Below the pieces are notes generated by a model that was given only the letters and a program-made list of their open reading frames with translations, ran no database searches and was not told the DNA's origin. Shown here in pieces: positions 23,755 through 34,989 of a DNA stretch of 64,000 nucleotides; the stretch's first letter is position 1, and each line of letters begins with the position of its first letter. The DNA is from Sepioteuthis lessoniana. Taxonomy: Eukaryota > Mollusca > Cephalopoda > Myopsida > Loliginidae. Position numbers and translations under genes: made by a program. The stretch is taken from assembly GCA_963585895.1 (NCBI GenBank), contig OY757904.1, positions 7,172,630 through 7,236,629 of the forward strand. The letters are read 5' to 3'.

Positions 23755-24012
23755 AGGCATTGGCCTAATGAGCAGAATGTTCGTCAATGGTTGGCAAGAC
23801 CGGGGTTCAATCCCAGGTCGAGTCATACCAAAGACTCGAAAAATGGTTCTTGATGCCGCCTTACTCAACACTCAGCATTATAAGGTAAGGATCAAAGGTA
23901 AAATGGAGAAATCCAGTGAACGGAGTTGCGCTTTCCTCTACACTTCAGTGTAGTAGGTCTTGAAAAGGGAGCCTTCGGGTTACCCTCGACTAAGGTCGCC
24001 AACTTTACTTTT
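23755..24012 (+). repeat. SINE family B, near full length
   Basis: Head GGCATTGGCCTAATGAGCAG with B box GGGTTCAATCCCAGG, then GAGTCATACCAAAGACTC, AAATGGTTCTTGATGCCGCC, and the terminal CCCTCGACTAAGGTCGCCAA followed by CTTTACTTTTTT. Confidence 0.82.
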
Positions 24013-24244
24013 TTCTGGATACTTTTTTTTTACCACATTTCGTATTTAATTACTATGTGGTGGTCTTATTTGTCCTTTTTATTAAAGTATGAGATAAAAA
24101 AATGCTTCTTACTGAAATCATTAAGATGCACATGCGTAATAAAAAAGGAAAATATATAAAAATCTGCAATACTTGAAGTGTATTGATATTTTATATGACA
24201 CTAATACCTATGAATTTCATTTCCTTAAGATGATATCAGCTGAA

Positions 24245-24532
24245 AAAGATTGCGTAACGGTTATCGTCTTTGAAAATGGAGACGGTTACCGTTTGAACAA
24301 ATGAAATTAGCGACTCAAGATTCAATCCCGGACGAGACTATCTGCGTTTCACGGGAGAAAGGCATGAATCCATGGTTCCCACCCTTACCTATAGCTTTGA
24401 GCCAATAGTCAGGCAGACTGGGTTGTCTAGCCTTGCATAGGCATCTAATCTTGATGGAAAATTGTGAAATCAAACCAGCTTCACAATTGACATTGTGTAG
24501 CATGCTACCTGCGTCAGAGGGGTTGGGTTTAT
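24245..24532 (+). repeat. SINE family A, near full length
   Basis: Head with GTAACGGTTATCGTC, a 25-30 base insertion before the B box (AAGATTCAATCCCGG), the GGCATGAATCCATGGTTCCC block, GGCAGACTGGGTTGTCTAGC, and the terminal GCGTCAGAGGGGTTGGGTTT. Confidence 0.75.
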
Positions 24533-25324
24533 ATATAAAAATCAAATTTTAAGTTTTGCTTTAGTCAGACTTTTGCCTTTGAGATCTGCTTAAATCCTCA
24601 ATTGAAAAAATACCACTAGCAAAAGTATATAATTATTTCAATTCACAATGAGTCTTTTGATAAACGTGTAATTGTAAAAAAATCATATATTTACTCACAC
24701 AATTAAGGGATGAACTTTGCCGTATGAACAGATATATAAACCTATTCACATGTTTAAATTCTGAAAAATATAATAATAAGAACAGCTAGCTTACACCACA
24801 TTCCTCATACAAGGTGTGATCAAAATGTATCGAGACTGAAAACTTAAATTTTAAAAATTAAAATATAGATGAAGACGTATGCACAACTGAGCTTATAACC
24901 TTACGTAATAAAGTGATGATCTCTTGACATTTAGACAACAGCTAAAACATCAATGGTGCCAATTCTTGATAGTTTTTCATGCGAAGTTCTTGACAAAACT
25001 CAAGATTGTGCGAGCATTCAATATACTCTCCATAACTAGCTCTGTCTGATGCTTTTTCCTGTTTCCTGAACTGAAAATTCATCTCAAGCGGTTTGAGAAT
25101 GTGGAGGACATTAAAAAGAATATGTCGTCTCAGCTTTACATCAAATAAAAAGAGAGGTTTCAGTGATGCTTCGAACAATGGAAAACTCGCTGGAATAATT
25201 ATGTTGAATGCTATGGGAAACTAATTTGAACAAAATTAGGGTTTCCTTCGTTGTTCACTTCTGTCTTAGTAAATTAAGATTTAGTCTAAATACTTTTTGA
25301 ACACACTTTCTATGTTGTATATTG

Positions 25325-25990
25325 ACCTTCGATCCGGCCAAAACATGCCATTCCAAAGTGATGCACCGGAAGGAAGTGACACATTCCAATGGCCAGTAAT
25401 CAAAAGAAATCGCGTAGGCAGATTTGGCTGACGAAATGGGACAAGGTAAAAGCCCATGATACACTCATAGACTGATGCACCGGAAGAGAGTGACCTGTGA
25501 ACTGCTTGACAGTTATTTCCGCTTGATGACGATCAAACTTGCCATTCCAAAGATTGAGCGGGCGATTGAGTTGGCGATTGTGTGGGCGATTGAGTTGGCG
25601 ATTGAATGGGCGATTGAACTATTATATAACTCGGTGACGACTGGAGGTCAGAGAGTTGGAGGACAGACGAGTTGAAGTACAAACGAGTTGGGGACGAGAC
25701 GAGTTGGAGATCAGATGAGTTGGAGACAAGATATGGTAGGGAAAGCCACCACCCAGTAGAAGGGGCCCTCGGGGCCCCCAGTAGTTTTGGAGACCCGTTG
25801 GTGACAAGATGTGATAGAGAAAGACAGCACTCAGCAGAAAGCTGAGCCCCGGGCCTCCGGTTGAGCATCAGGAGAACGAGAAAGACACAACGCTGATGGC
25901 CATAAGAGTGGGGGGGGGGGGTCAATATATTGCAGTCTTTGTTCGGTCTCCAACTCCCTCTCACACGCAAACCTTACTCGTCTTTATTAT
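25325..25990. repeat. Minisatellite-bearing GC-richer block
   Basis: Two neighbouring arrays are present. At 25553-25617, units of about 12-24 bases are built on GGGCGATTGAGTTGGCGATT; the minus-strand frame across them is a Gln-Ser-Pro-Thr run. At 25657-25735, units contain GACGAGTTGGAG. Segments such as TGCCATTCCAAAG and GATGCACCGGAAG each occur twice in 25340-25550. A G run lies at 25909-25920. LTR or 5' leader origin is possible; no coding domain was recognised. Confidence 0.5.
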
Positions 25991-26394
25991 CGTATCGTTA
26001 TGCTTCTTTCTGCATCAATCTGCATATGAGTATATAACACCTATATGTAGTACTTTTCATAAAGTGAGAGCAAACAGACAACTTTTCAATTGTTTGATCT
26101 TGAGAGTTATAAAAAGAACATGCCAGAGGAACCAAATTTTCTTCCAGTCGTAATGTCAACGCATTCTTTTAGGTAATTAAAAAAGAATTCTAAATTCTAG
26201 ATTTCAGGAAAATTTATTTTTGATAGATTTAAATTTATCAAATTGAAATATTTTTCAAGAATCGATTAAGGAGATAGAAAAGGCAAATTCTCATTTTTGT
26301 TTGGAAGGATTACTACTAGTTAATCTGGACTCTACAAGCTGAAAATCCTAAATGACTATTGCAAGTTTAGGAAATAAAAAATCCAAAAATTTGT

Positions 26395-26475
26395 TGGTTG
26401 GTTGGGTTTAATGGCAAATCAACCTTTATAGGTAATTTAATGCCAAAGCCTGTTTACACATATATGTATTGTAAA
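26395..26475 (-). repeat. AAACC retroposon, 3'-end fragment
   Basis: TTGGTTGGTTGGGTTTAATG, then the hairpin segment AAATCAACCTTTATAGGTAA and TTTAATGCCAAAGCC. On the minus strand this is the family's 3' hairpin and tail; the rest is absent. Confidence 0.65.
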
Positions 26476-26686
26476 CACATAATTTAATGATACCATACTA
26501 AAACCAAACGACTCATTTACTCGCATACGAGTAAATATTTGCAAGTATTTCTCTATGACATTAGTTTATTTAGTGATGATAGTTTTTTTTTTTCTCACTC
26601 CTAACACAAACATAATGGTATTTCTATTCAGAAATAATTTGCTTTCAGTTGATTAGTTTGTTGTGTTTTCAGGATTGTAACCAAGT

Positions 26687-26960
26687 CTATATTTTCTGGT
26701 ACAACCCAGTCTCTTTCAAGAACGATAAAACATTATCCGTGTGGACGTTCTCAAATAAGTCCTTCATGGTATTTGCGTGGAAATAACGCTTTCTGGTATC
26801 ATTAAAAACTTTACACTCAAGGAGAATGTGTTTGATTGTGCAGGGCGTTTGGCATGTCAAGCACTGTGGTTGCTTAAAAATTTGTGTTTGTTCAAATAAT
26901 TTAGCACCACTCATAAGTATATGAACAAGTAAAGAGATTTTGACGAAAATAATCAGAATA
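26687..26960 (-). pseudogene. LINE ORF2 C-terminal fragment (family C)
   Basis: The minus-strand frame contains CLTCQTPCTIKHILLECKVF, then NDTRKRYF, an LFEN motif and a final FLKETGLYQKI. The Cys-x2-Cys...H-x4-C arrangement and the tail match the C-terminal region of Jockey/I-type non-LTR retrotransposon pol proteins. Nothing upstream of it (27010 onward) resembles reverse transcriptase, so this is a 5'-truncated relic. Confidence 0.65.
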
Positions 26961-27008
26961 AGAGTATATATTGAATAAAAAAGCAATGAGTTAAATGAAG
27001 CATGAATC

Positions 27009-27116
27009 AACTAATTAATAATTAGAAACTTTTAAAAGATATTTTCAATTTATAGTGTCAATATTAAAAATGTTTCTAATTATTAATTAGTTTATTCAGA
27101 TACTGTAAATTGAAAA
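27009..27116. repeat. Two interleaved inverted repeats
   Basis: Arm A at 27009-27029 (AACTAATTAATAATTAGAAA plus C) is the exact reverse complement of 27072-27092. Arm B at 27042-27056 (TTTTCAATTTATAGT) pairs with 27102-27116 with one mismatch. The order A, B, A', B' is interleaved, not nested. Confidence 0.75.
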
Positions 27117-27329
27117 TTAAACAAGGAAACAATAAAGAAAGCCACAAAACTAAAAGAGTTAATTTCACAAAATATTTCTTCATCATGAATTTACAGACGA
27201 GTAAAATGTTCTTAGCAGTTTCAATGTATATTTATTTATGTTTTTTCCTTCAGTTATTTTTGCTGTATAAAAAAGCTTGATACGACCTTCATAAAGATGC
27301 GGCAAGTTGTTTCGAATAAATTCTAAAAG

Positions 27330-27557
27330 TAGTAATCCCCAAAACAGCAGCTGTACGGCCAACAACCTCCCATCTCACAAACCATCCAAGTAAGATGGGC
27401 GCTGCTGATGAACTCATGAGCAACGTTCCCCCATGAACTCCTACATATGGACACTCCAGTTTTGTCGGACCTGCAAAAACCCACACCCGTTAACTCTGTG
27501 AGGACGCTGGATACAGTCTAGAGGAGTTACCAAGAGCATTTACCGGTAGGGACGGAT

Positions 27558-27562
<5 letters not shown>
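27330..27562 (+). pseudogene. LINE family A, ORF2 C-terminal fragment
   Basis: The translation begins QQLYGQQPPISQTIQVRW, shifts frame once, then continues WTPTYGHSSFVGPAKTHTRQ, LCEDAGYSLEELPRAF and GRDG. These are the last 75 or so residues of a LINE ORF that recurs at 36155-36365 and 52800-53660. The frame then enters a GA array. Confidence 0.75.

Positions 27563-27606
<44 letters not shown>
27562..27606. repeat. (GA)n microsatellite at LINE 3' end
   Basis: The array starts exactly where the LINE frame reads Arg-Glu codons, suggesting it grew from the element's own Arg-Glu-Arg coding end. Confidence 0.9.
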
Positions 27607-27607
<1 letters not shown>

Positions 27608-27714
27608 AAAGTAATCCTTGCTCATCTTGATATTGTTGATGATGATGTATATGCAAATAAGTATATGTATATATATGTTTGTATTGTACATATATATTCA
27701 TTTTGTTGTATGCC

Positions 27715-27736
27715 GTATATATATATATATGTGTGT

Positions 27737-27778
<42 letters not shown>

Positions 27779-27925
27779 AACTCTTAAATAAAACCTCAAA
27801 ATGTTATATCGACCTTGGACCTTTGGTGGTCGCCTTTAATTAAACCGTAGAATTTCAACGGGTTCAGCAAGTATATATTAATGTATACAAGTTTTTATAT
27901 ATATATATATATATATATATAATCA
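27715..27925. repeat. TA and GT microsatellites
   Basis: TA at about 27716-27730, GT at 27730-27770, and TA at 27895-27921, separated by unique sequence. Confidence 0.9.
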
Positions 27926-28299
27926 GTCCTATCATCAGTGGGCATTCCACAAGTGTAGCTTTTTTTGCTAGACTTGGCAGTGCAGAGCCATGAATTCCTC
28001 GGCTATTTGTAATTTGCTTGGTTCGACTGAGGCATTCTTTGTTCCAAAAACTCTCAAGTTTTGGAAATAATTGCTTAGGTTTAGATTGCATTTTATTGAT
28101 GAAAAAAAAAAAAACTGAAATTATGGACTGTTTAAGTACTAAACTGTTGATATTGTACTTGAATGATTTAAAAATGTTGCAATATTTTGGTACGAGCTAG
28201 TTTTGCGCGTATATCACATGACCGAAGCTGTTCAAGCCGTAATAAGTGCCTGCTATGATTGGTAGTATTGTGGTTGTTTGTGTGCTGACACGTTATACA

Positions 28300-28770
28300 T
28301 TGCTTTAATCTATTTGTGATTTGAAAGCTGCACAGATCAACGTGCAACGTAGTCTAATTTAGTTCGAACTGGGTCGTAACACCGCAGACGCAACCAAAAA
28401 ACATTTGTTGTGCGAAAAGTGAAGACGCAGTTGATCCCACTAAAGTAACGAGATAGTTAAAAACATTTTGATCGGGTTTCAAGATCAGACAACGTCAGTT
28501 TGGCCTAAAACCGTTGATTCTTAGGTCGTACCCCAAGCCAAAGAGGCAAATCCAGCGTGTAGCATTCAGAGAGTATCAGGGGAGCTCGGAAGGCCAGTTT
28601 GGTTCGTCGCTTTCACGACCTCGGAAATTCATTTGGATGTGTGGAATTGTACCTCACATTACCAAACTATGGTAAAACCTTCGACTCCTCTTGTACACGT
28701 GTACTTCGTACGAACCTTCCTGTGTACGAATCTCTGTGTTTTTGCATGTGGCATTATACACGTTTGTTGC
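28300..28770 (+). pseudogene. mariner-like transposase N-terminal remnant
   Basis: Frames joined across shifts give QINVQRSLI, FELGRNTADATKNICCAKSE and DAVDPTKVTR, the first helix-turn-helix region of mariner/SETMAR-type transposases. Later come QRV...GELG and FHDLGNSF, then VELYLTLPNYGKTF, the second helix-turn-helix and linker. Stops interrupt it, and no DDE domain or inverted repeats were found nearby. It is a different mariner lineage from the 32322 and 43614 elements. Confidence 0.55.
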
Positions 28771-28779
28771 GGTAAATAT

Positions 28780-31370
28780 TAAGTCAGATTATGATAAAAC
28801 TTTAAAATGAAAATTTTATTTACTACATGAGTTGATAATTTCTTAAAATTTTGCTTGAACTAAAATGAAACTTTTAGAAGACTGAATTCCGTAATTTATA
28901 TATATCAGACTGATCCAATTTTGTATCTATGCGATGGTATTGCTACAAAAATGGTACATTGTAGCAAAAGTCCTATTAACACATTGGTATTAAGACGTTC
29001 CGACTTAGAAGATGAAGCAATTTACAATTCAGTTTTAAATTTGCTAATAATAGTGTGGAGTCTCTGGTCACACTCACCCTTATCATCATAATTTATCAAG
29101 GCAGATAGATATCAAATTGTAATTTACATGTGTACACTGATTCATTTACAATTGATATGCATTGTATAAATCAGATGTGACTTGGCATCCAAGTTAATTA
29201 TTGTCAAATTGATGTTTGATTAAGTTCTTATTTTCAATAATTCATTATTTTACAAACTTTATTCCGGAAATGTAGGCATCCACTGATGACTTTTTCAGTT
29301 ATAGTGAAAATCAAAGCCACAAAAACTTATTCATTTGTCTTCTATGTAGGTGCCAATTTTTACAAGAATCTTAATAAGTGATATTAGTATTCATGAACGA
29401 TTTATTCACTTTCAATATCCTTTTTTAAGGATATCCTTTTAATCGATTGAAATAATATGGAATAAAAATACTACAAATAGTTTTAAACATTTAGTAAAGA
29501 AGAATTCAGAAACGGTAGTCTGGATTTAGAATCTCATAAGACTGCCTTTAACAACTTAAAGAATATTTAGTCGGGATTAAATAATAAATAAAAAAAAACC
29601 CAATAACATAAATAAAATGAAATGCGCACAAAATAAAATAAATAAATTCAAAAAATAATAATCTCCTCAGAGGCCTCTGATAGGAAGGTTAATCTACGTA
29701 TGCCTGAAAATATGGTCTTCCTGGCGCCAAAAAGAAACTCCTCAGAACCCTTTTGACACTTCGACCGGCAGGGCGGCTATTTTATTGGTTCAAAACATTC
29801 TCTCCCTGAAATAGTTGTAAACCTGGGAATAAAATTTGAGCTTGAAAGTATCTCTGTGTCTTTTCCGACATTCATTCCTTTTTCAGCCTGAACAACCAAC
29901 AAAAGAGGTTAATAAGTGAATGAGGGTAAGAAGAAAAAGTAAGTAACCAACTTCATAATCTTTCCCAACACACCCAAATCTCTTGTACCTCATAAATTCT
30001 TAAAGTTTACATTTGGTATGTCTGATTTTAAAATCGTTTGTTATTAATTGTAAGACGTGATGTGAGACATTTTAGAGCCAGAATTTAAGCGTCTAAGGAT
30101 CCAGAAAGGTTTTGGACGTTTTCTCCATCATCAGCAGACTCTCAACAGCTCTGTAAGAATATGGTTAATTGGATTTCCAGGTCGCTTGAAATGAGCCTCA
30201 CTATCGCCAAATTTTTATATTCTGTCTTTCTATTCAGTTTTAAAAATTGATTTACACTTTAAGATAACATGACGGTTAGCTATGAAACATATTTTAAACT
30301 ATGTATTGTATGAAATAGCAATTAACACTCAACTTCCGTAAAGACGTGACAGGACTCTCGGTTTGGATATGTGTGTGGTGTCTAATGTTCCACGTAGAAA
30401 TAAAATGAAAACAATTCACAAAAGAAGCTTTTCATGCAGCAGTTTTATTTTACATTTCTTGGAAGAAAGCCCAACGGTGGTATTTACCGTTCTATCCTTT
30501 CGTATGAAAGTTTAGGGTAATTTTGGTGCAAGCGCCTGGCCAAGTCAACGAATCACTTAGGGTGTTCATAGTTACTTCAATATCTTCGAGATCTAGGACC
30601 TACTGAGAAAAGTGTCCTTCCTCGAGGGAGCCAGGCGGTATAAAGAAAAAGCAGAAAAAAATGGAGGCATAGCCCTTGACTAGAAAATAGGAACCTAGAG
30701 GCCAGGAGACAAAACCCCCTTGTGCAAGGGGCAAAATGTAAAGTTATATTCTTTATTTCTATCATTTATTCTATTTTAAAATTTTTGGTCAATTATAAAA
30801 AAAATTCTTATTGTATTTTTTTTCAATACCACCACATGAAAAGTACTGCGTTTATTATAACATTTGACAGTAGTGATTAAAATATTCTTCAAAACATTAT
30901 TCATAATCTGCAAATATTTGTACATTTTGAAACGAACTCTTTTATGAACTGATATGACGTCTTTCTAAGACGGAATACTGCAATATTATAAATAGATATT
31001 TTAAATTTTATTTCATAGTAACACTGTAATCTTTATGTTTCTGTTATAGTTATAAAGGCTGTTTTAAAGGATATCTTATTTGTTATGAGCGGTTCTCTCC
31101 AGCTTCTTATGTTACTGGTTCAAATGTTTTTTTGACCAAATAAAAAAGAAAAATGTTGAAAAAATATAGTTGAAGTTATTAGCTTTTATTAATATCACTC
31201 CAACTGAACTAAATAGCTGCCATATTTCATTGCTTACATTAATTTACTAATGGAACAGAACGCTTTAAATATCAAAAGACACAGATTTATTATTGTATTG
31301 GGTAGTTTTAAAAGATTAAAATTATTCCTGGAGGGAAAAAGGAAAAGTCAAAGAAGCATGTCAAGATAAA
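28780..31370. other. AT-rich stretch, no gene recognised
   Basis: No coding similarity was recognised. A slightly GC-richer patch at 29665-29790 includes GGCGCC and an AATAAAATT polyadenylation-like site further on; I cannot assign it. Confidence 0.45.
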
Positions 31371-31375
31371 GAGCT

Positions 31376-31419
31376 ACTCTCTCTCTCTCTCTCTTTCTTT
31401 CTCTCTCTCTCTCTTTCTT

Positions 31420-31456
<37 letters not shown>
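31376..31456. repeat. Compound (CT)n-(TA)n microsatellite
   Basis: Interrupted CT repeats with TTTCTTT spacers, then TA dinucleotides. Confidence 0.92.
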
Positions 31457-31457
<1 letters not shown>

Positions 31458-31557
31458 AGGATTAAAGAACCATGATTTCAAAAAATAAAACCTGAAAAGA
31501 TTCTACTTCACTTTTCTCTCATCGGTTGTCCCATAAATGTAAGTTTCATTCATTCTT

Positions 31558-32125
31558 TTGGTTTGGTTTGGTTTGTTTGGTTTTATGGCATATCAACCTT
31601 TGTAGGTTATTTAACGCCAAATCCATTTTTATATAAATAATCTGTTCTATTGAAAACAATTCAGTTTAGCATAAGTACACCGTTTAATGGTCAAAAGCAT
31701 TTCCATTTCAAACTATTCAAGCAGTTATATGTAATAATTCAGTTAAGTGTAAATACGGTTTTAATGTCGAAAAACAGTTCTATTTGAAATAATTCAGTTA
31801 AGCATAAGCACGCAGTTTAAGTGTAAGTACGGTTTAATTGTCAAAAACGTTTCTATTTCAAGCTATTCAGTTTACTCAATTCATTTTAGCATAAGTATGC
31901 TGTTAGTTCTATTGAACCCATAGATAGGGCCCTATCAGGTGCTACCACTCCGGGCGAGAGTGGACCTGGGAGCGATGGCAATGAAGGGGTACTCCGCATT
32001 CCCCAAAGCTCCAGAATTGCTGGAACCTCAGCATCAGATTGTTTAGTGTCATATCCAGGACACTCGCTGGGGGGGGGGTCTTACAGTCAGTGTATTCTAC
32101 AGCCCCAGCTGACTGGGCAATTCAT
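31558..32125 (-). repeat. AAACC retroposon, full length
   Basis: On the minus strand the element starts in GCCCAGTCAGCTGGGGCTGT, followed by GTAGAATACACTGACTG, GTGTCCTGGATATGACACTA, GGAATGCGGAGTACCCCTTC and CTATCTATGGG. An AT-rich middle of tandem AACTGAATTATTTCAAATAG-type units follows, then the hairpin GGCGTTAAATAACCTACAAA, GGTTGATATGCC, and an AAACCAAACCAAACC tail. No protein frame is conserved between copies, so it is non-autonomous. Confidence 0.85.
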
Positions 32126-32321
32126 TCTTTTGTGGAGTAGAAAAAAAAATGCAATAGTCAGATGAGAACAGTGAATATTACATTAATTAAAAAAATAAAA
32201 AAAGTGTTCAATACCGGCCAGTAGAGCAGGATAAATTCTAAAATAAATTGTTTTTCACTCATTCTATAACAATCAGTTTCACACACACACACACACACGT
32301 ACATACATATATATATACATA

Positions 32322-33205
32322 CGAGGTGCATACGATATTTTTCCAGACTTTTTTCGTATGGGCACTTTCATTGATAGTACACACATGAAACTGTAGTCCC
32401 CTTCGATGTAATCTCCTCCGGCTGCAATGTACCAGTTGTATCGTTCCAACAACTATTGGAAGGCCCTATGGAAGTCCTCTTGTGTGAGCGTGTCAATGAC
32501 CTTCGTCACAGCCTCTTTCATCTCCTTAATTGTCTCATAACGACAGCCTCCGAGCTTAGAGAATAACCAAAAGTCACTGGGAGCAAGGTCTGGACTATAG
32601 GGAGGCTGAGGAACTGTCTTGATGCCCATCTTGGAGTTGTGGACTGGTGCATTGATCTCGTGGAAATGCCACTGATTTGAAGAGTGCTGGCCTCTTCCGA
32701 CGGAATCTCTTGCTGAACTCCCTTAAAACCTCAACATAGTAACCCTAACCCTAATCCTAACCCTATGGCCAATCAACTCTGGTGTATAGACTTCTTTACT
32801 CCTCCCACACCTCTCATCATCCCTCACAGACTCCCTGCCTTCCTTGAATCTCTTATGCCACTCAAAAACTGATGCTCGATTGATGCAAGATGGTCGAAAA
32901 GCAGTCTGAAGCATTCCATACGTTGTTTCTGTGGCAGCATTTTTTCCAAGTTTAAAACGGAATTTCATTGCATATCGTTCTTCTAAAGTGTCAGATTGCA
33001 TTTTTGAAATTCACCCGCTGTGACAATCAGTCTTTAGTAGGGTGTATTCGAATTCCTGCTGTAGCTGTTCATTTGAAGCTGAAATCATAAAAATTGGTAA
33101 GTCATCTTATAAGATGTATAGCAATAACATACTGAATTTTCAAGTGCCTATGACAATTTTAAATGCCCATACGAAAAAAGTCTGGAAACTTATTGAAGGC
33201 ACCTC

Positions 33206-33206
<1 letters not shown>
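32322..33206 (-). mobile_element. Internally deleted mariner (copy M1)
   Basis: Inverted repeats of about 43 bases run inward from CGAGGTGC at both ends and share TTCCAGACTTTTTTCGTATG. TA lies outside each end, within TA microsatellites. On the minus strand the ORF from 33001 encodes the N-terminal helix-turn-helix ([20 protein letters not shown], then [14 protein letters not shown]) as in mariner/SETMAR transposases. After PELIGH it jumps over a CCCTAA-type filler (32741-32765, minus TTAGGG) straight to the C-terminal part, including PPYSPDLAP, CRYET and a final EGD near 32395. The middle third, with the first catalytic Asp, is missing, so it is non-autonomous. Confidence 0.85.

Positions 33207-33256
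<50 letters not shown>
33207..33256. repeat. (TA)n microsatellite flanking mariner M1
   Basis: Uninterrupted TA repeats start at the element's TA target site. Confidence 0.95.
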
Positions 33257-33257
<1 letters not shown>

Positions 33258-33530
33258 GCAGTATATTGCCGAAATGAAAACAGGTTATGACTAACAGTTT
33301 TCTCTTTTCATGACCATCAGACATTGGGATACATTGAAAGCACGGAATATAAAATGAAATTTATATAAGATCAAAAAATAGGTCCGTAGAGCAATAATCT
33401 TAATAAATTTTCTCTATGCTGTCATAACATTTCACTTATTGAGCTGAGTTTCTTCAAAATATAGTATTGCCTGGTAATTGTGAAGACCTGAAACTTACTA
33501 CCAGTATGTCTTTTTTTATTTCTGTTTTAT

Positions 33531-33532
<2 letters not shown>

Positions 33533-33602
<70 letters not shown>
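33533..33602. repeat. (TA)n microsatellite
   Basis: About 70 bases of uninterrupted TA. Confidence 0.95.
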
Positions 33603-33603
<1 letters not shown>

Positions 33604-34085
33604 TCTATTCTAGATATAAAGCTGTATGTAACGAACTCTTCCAGTAACAAAACAGAAATTAAAGTTTTGTATGTTGAAGTTCATAAATATCCGTTATTAT
33701 GTAAAGTTGATAGTGAAATTTTCTGGTCACGTGTTTGTAATAGCATTTTCTGTTATTTTAAACTTGATAAGTGAAACTTCATTATTTATTTGAACAATCT
33801 TTAGCTTGCAGATTATTTTTAATTTTACGATAGATGGTAAAAAAGTCGAATTACAAAAAATAAAAAACAGAAACAGATTTCCTCGTGCTACCTTTTATAT
33901 ACAATCAATTAGTATCATGTTTTTTTTACAGCACAGATCGGCGAGTTAATTTATTTTAAAACATGTAAAGCTGTATTATAGGAAACCAACTTATATTTTC
34001 CTTTATTGCGCTGTTTAGAATCAAACGTTTAATAATACATTTGTATCTCAGTAAAGCAGTTGAAAAATCCAGGGACAATTTAGGT
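33603..34085. other. AT-rich stretch, nothing recognised
   Basis: No coding similarity or repeat family was recognised. Confidence 0.45.
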
Positions 34086-34092
34086 TGGATTT

Positions 34093-34525
34093 ACTTTGTT
34101 TTTATGGCTTATCAACCATTGTAGGTCATTTAATGCCAAATCCTGCTTATACGTATATATTAAATCTATATGACTTGTAAACGCATTTTGTTGTTAACAT
34201 TCTAAAACGAAACTGAGCTTTTTTTTGCACACAGTTAAATGATTTCAAGTATTGCTATATAACCATCCCAATTTAACAGCAGTCATTTGTTTGCACAAAT
34301 AGTTTGTTCTATTTGACCCATAGATAAGACCCTATCAGGTGCTCTCACTCTGGGTCAGAGTGGACCTGAGAGCGATGGCAACGAAGGGGTACTCCACATA
34401 CCCGAAAGCTCCAAGGCTAGAGCCTCGCGATCAGATTGTTTATGTCGTATCAGGACGACGGAGGTCTTCTGCAGAGATACTGTCAGTGTATTCTACAACT
34501 CCAGCCGAGAAGGCTAAGGGACAAT
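34093..34525 (-). repeat. AAACC retroposon, short full-span copy
   Basis: Both ends are present on the minus strand: 5' GGCTGGAGTTGTAGAATACA and 3' hairpin GGCATTAAATGACCTACAAT with GGTTGATAAGCC. The AT-rich tandem middle is much reduced compared with 31558-32125. The tail is short. Confidence 0.8.
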
Positions 34526-34917
34526 TTGTTTTAGCGTCATCAATTAATTTAATTCAACGTTAGTTTAACATCATATTTCTGTTATATAATTTCTATATTC
34601 ATAAACCACTTAAGTATTTTCAGATTGTGAATACAGACGTTATAACTATTTCAACTTTTAAAATAATCTTGCTAAACCGTGTTTTTACGAATTTTAATTC
34701 ATTGAAAAATTAAAAAAAGGCACTTTAAAATCAATATTGTACATAAATTATTATATTAAATAATGTTAATTAGTTTAAGTTGAAGCTTTGAAGAGTCTTA
34801 AGGTTATCGACCTCCAACAAAATAGTTTTTATTTTGTGTCTCTCTTTGAAATAAGCAATAAACACTTCAATAAAAACAATTATTTGTTAAATAGTACCAT
34901 CACTATTCTTCCGCAAA

Positions 34918-34980
34918 GATGGCATTGACATTTGATAACCCAAGAACGTTGATATGCCATTAAACAAAGAAACCAAACTA
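34918..34980 (+). repeat. AAACC retroposon, 3'-end fragment
   Basis: GATGGCATTGACATTTGATA, CGTTGATATGCCATTAAACA and a weak AAACC-like tail. The inner stem is decayed. Confidence 0.5.
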
Positions 34981-34989
34981 GACACTTGT

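Noticed and set aside
24818-25200. Possible mariner terminal repeat (ACAAGGTGTGATCAAAATGT) and a minus-strand frame with FCQELRMK
   Set aside because: The terminal motif is suggestive, but no matching opposite end or convincing transposase block could be found.
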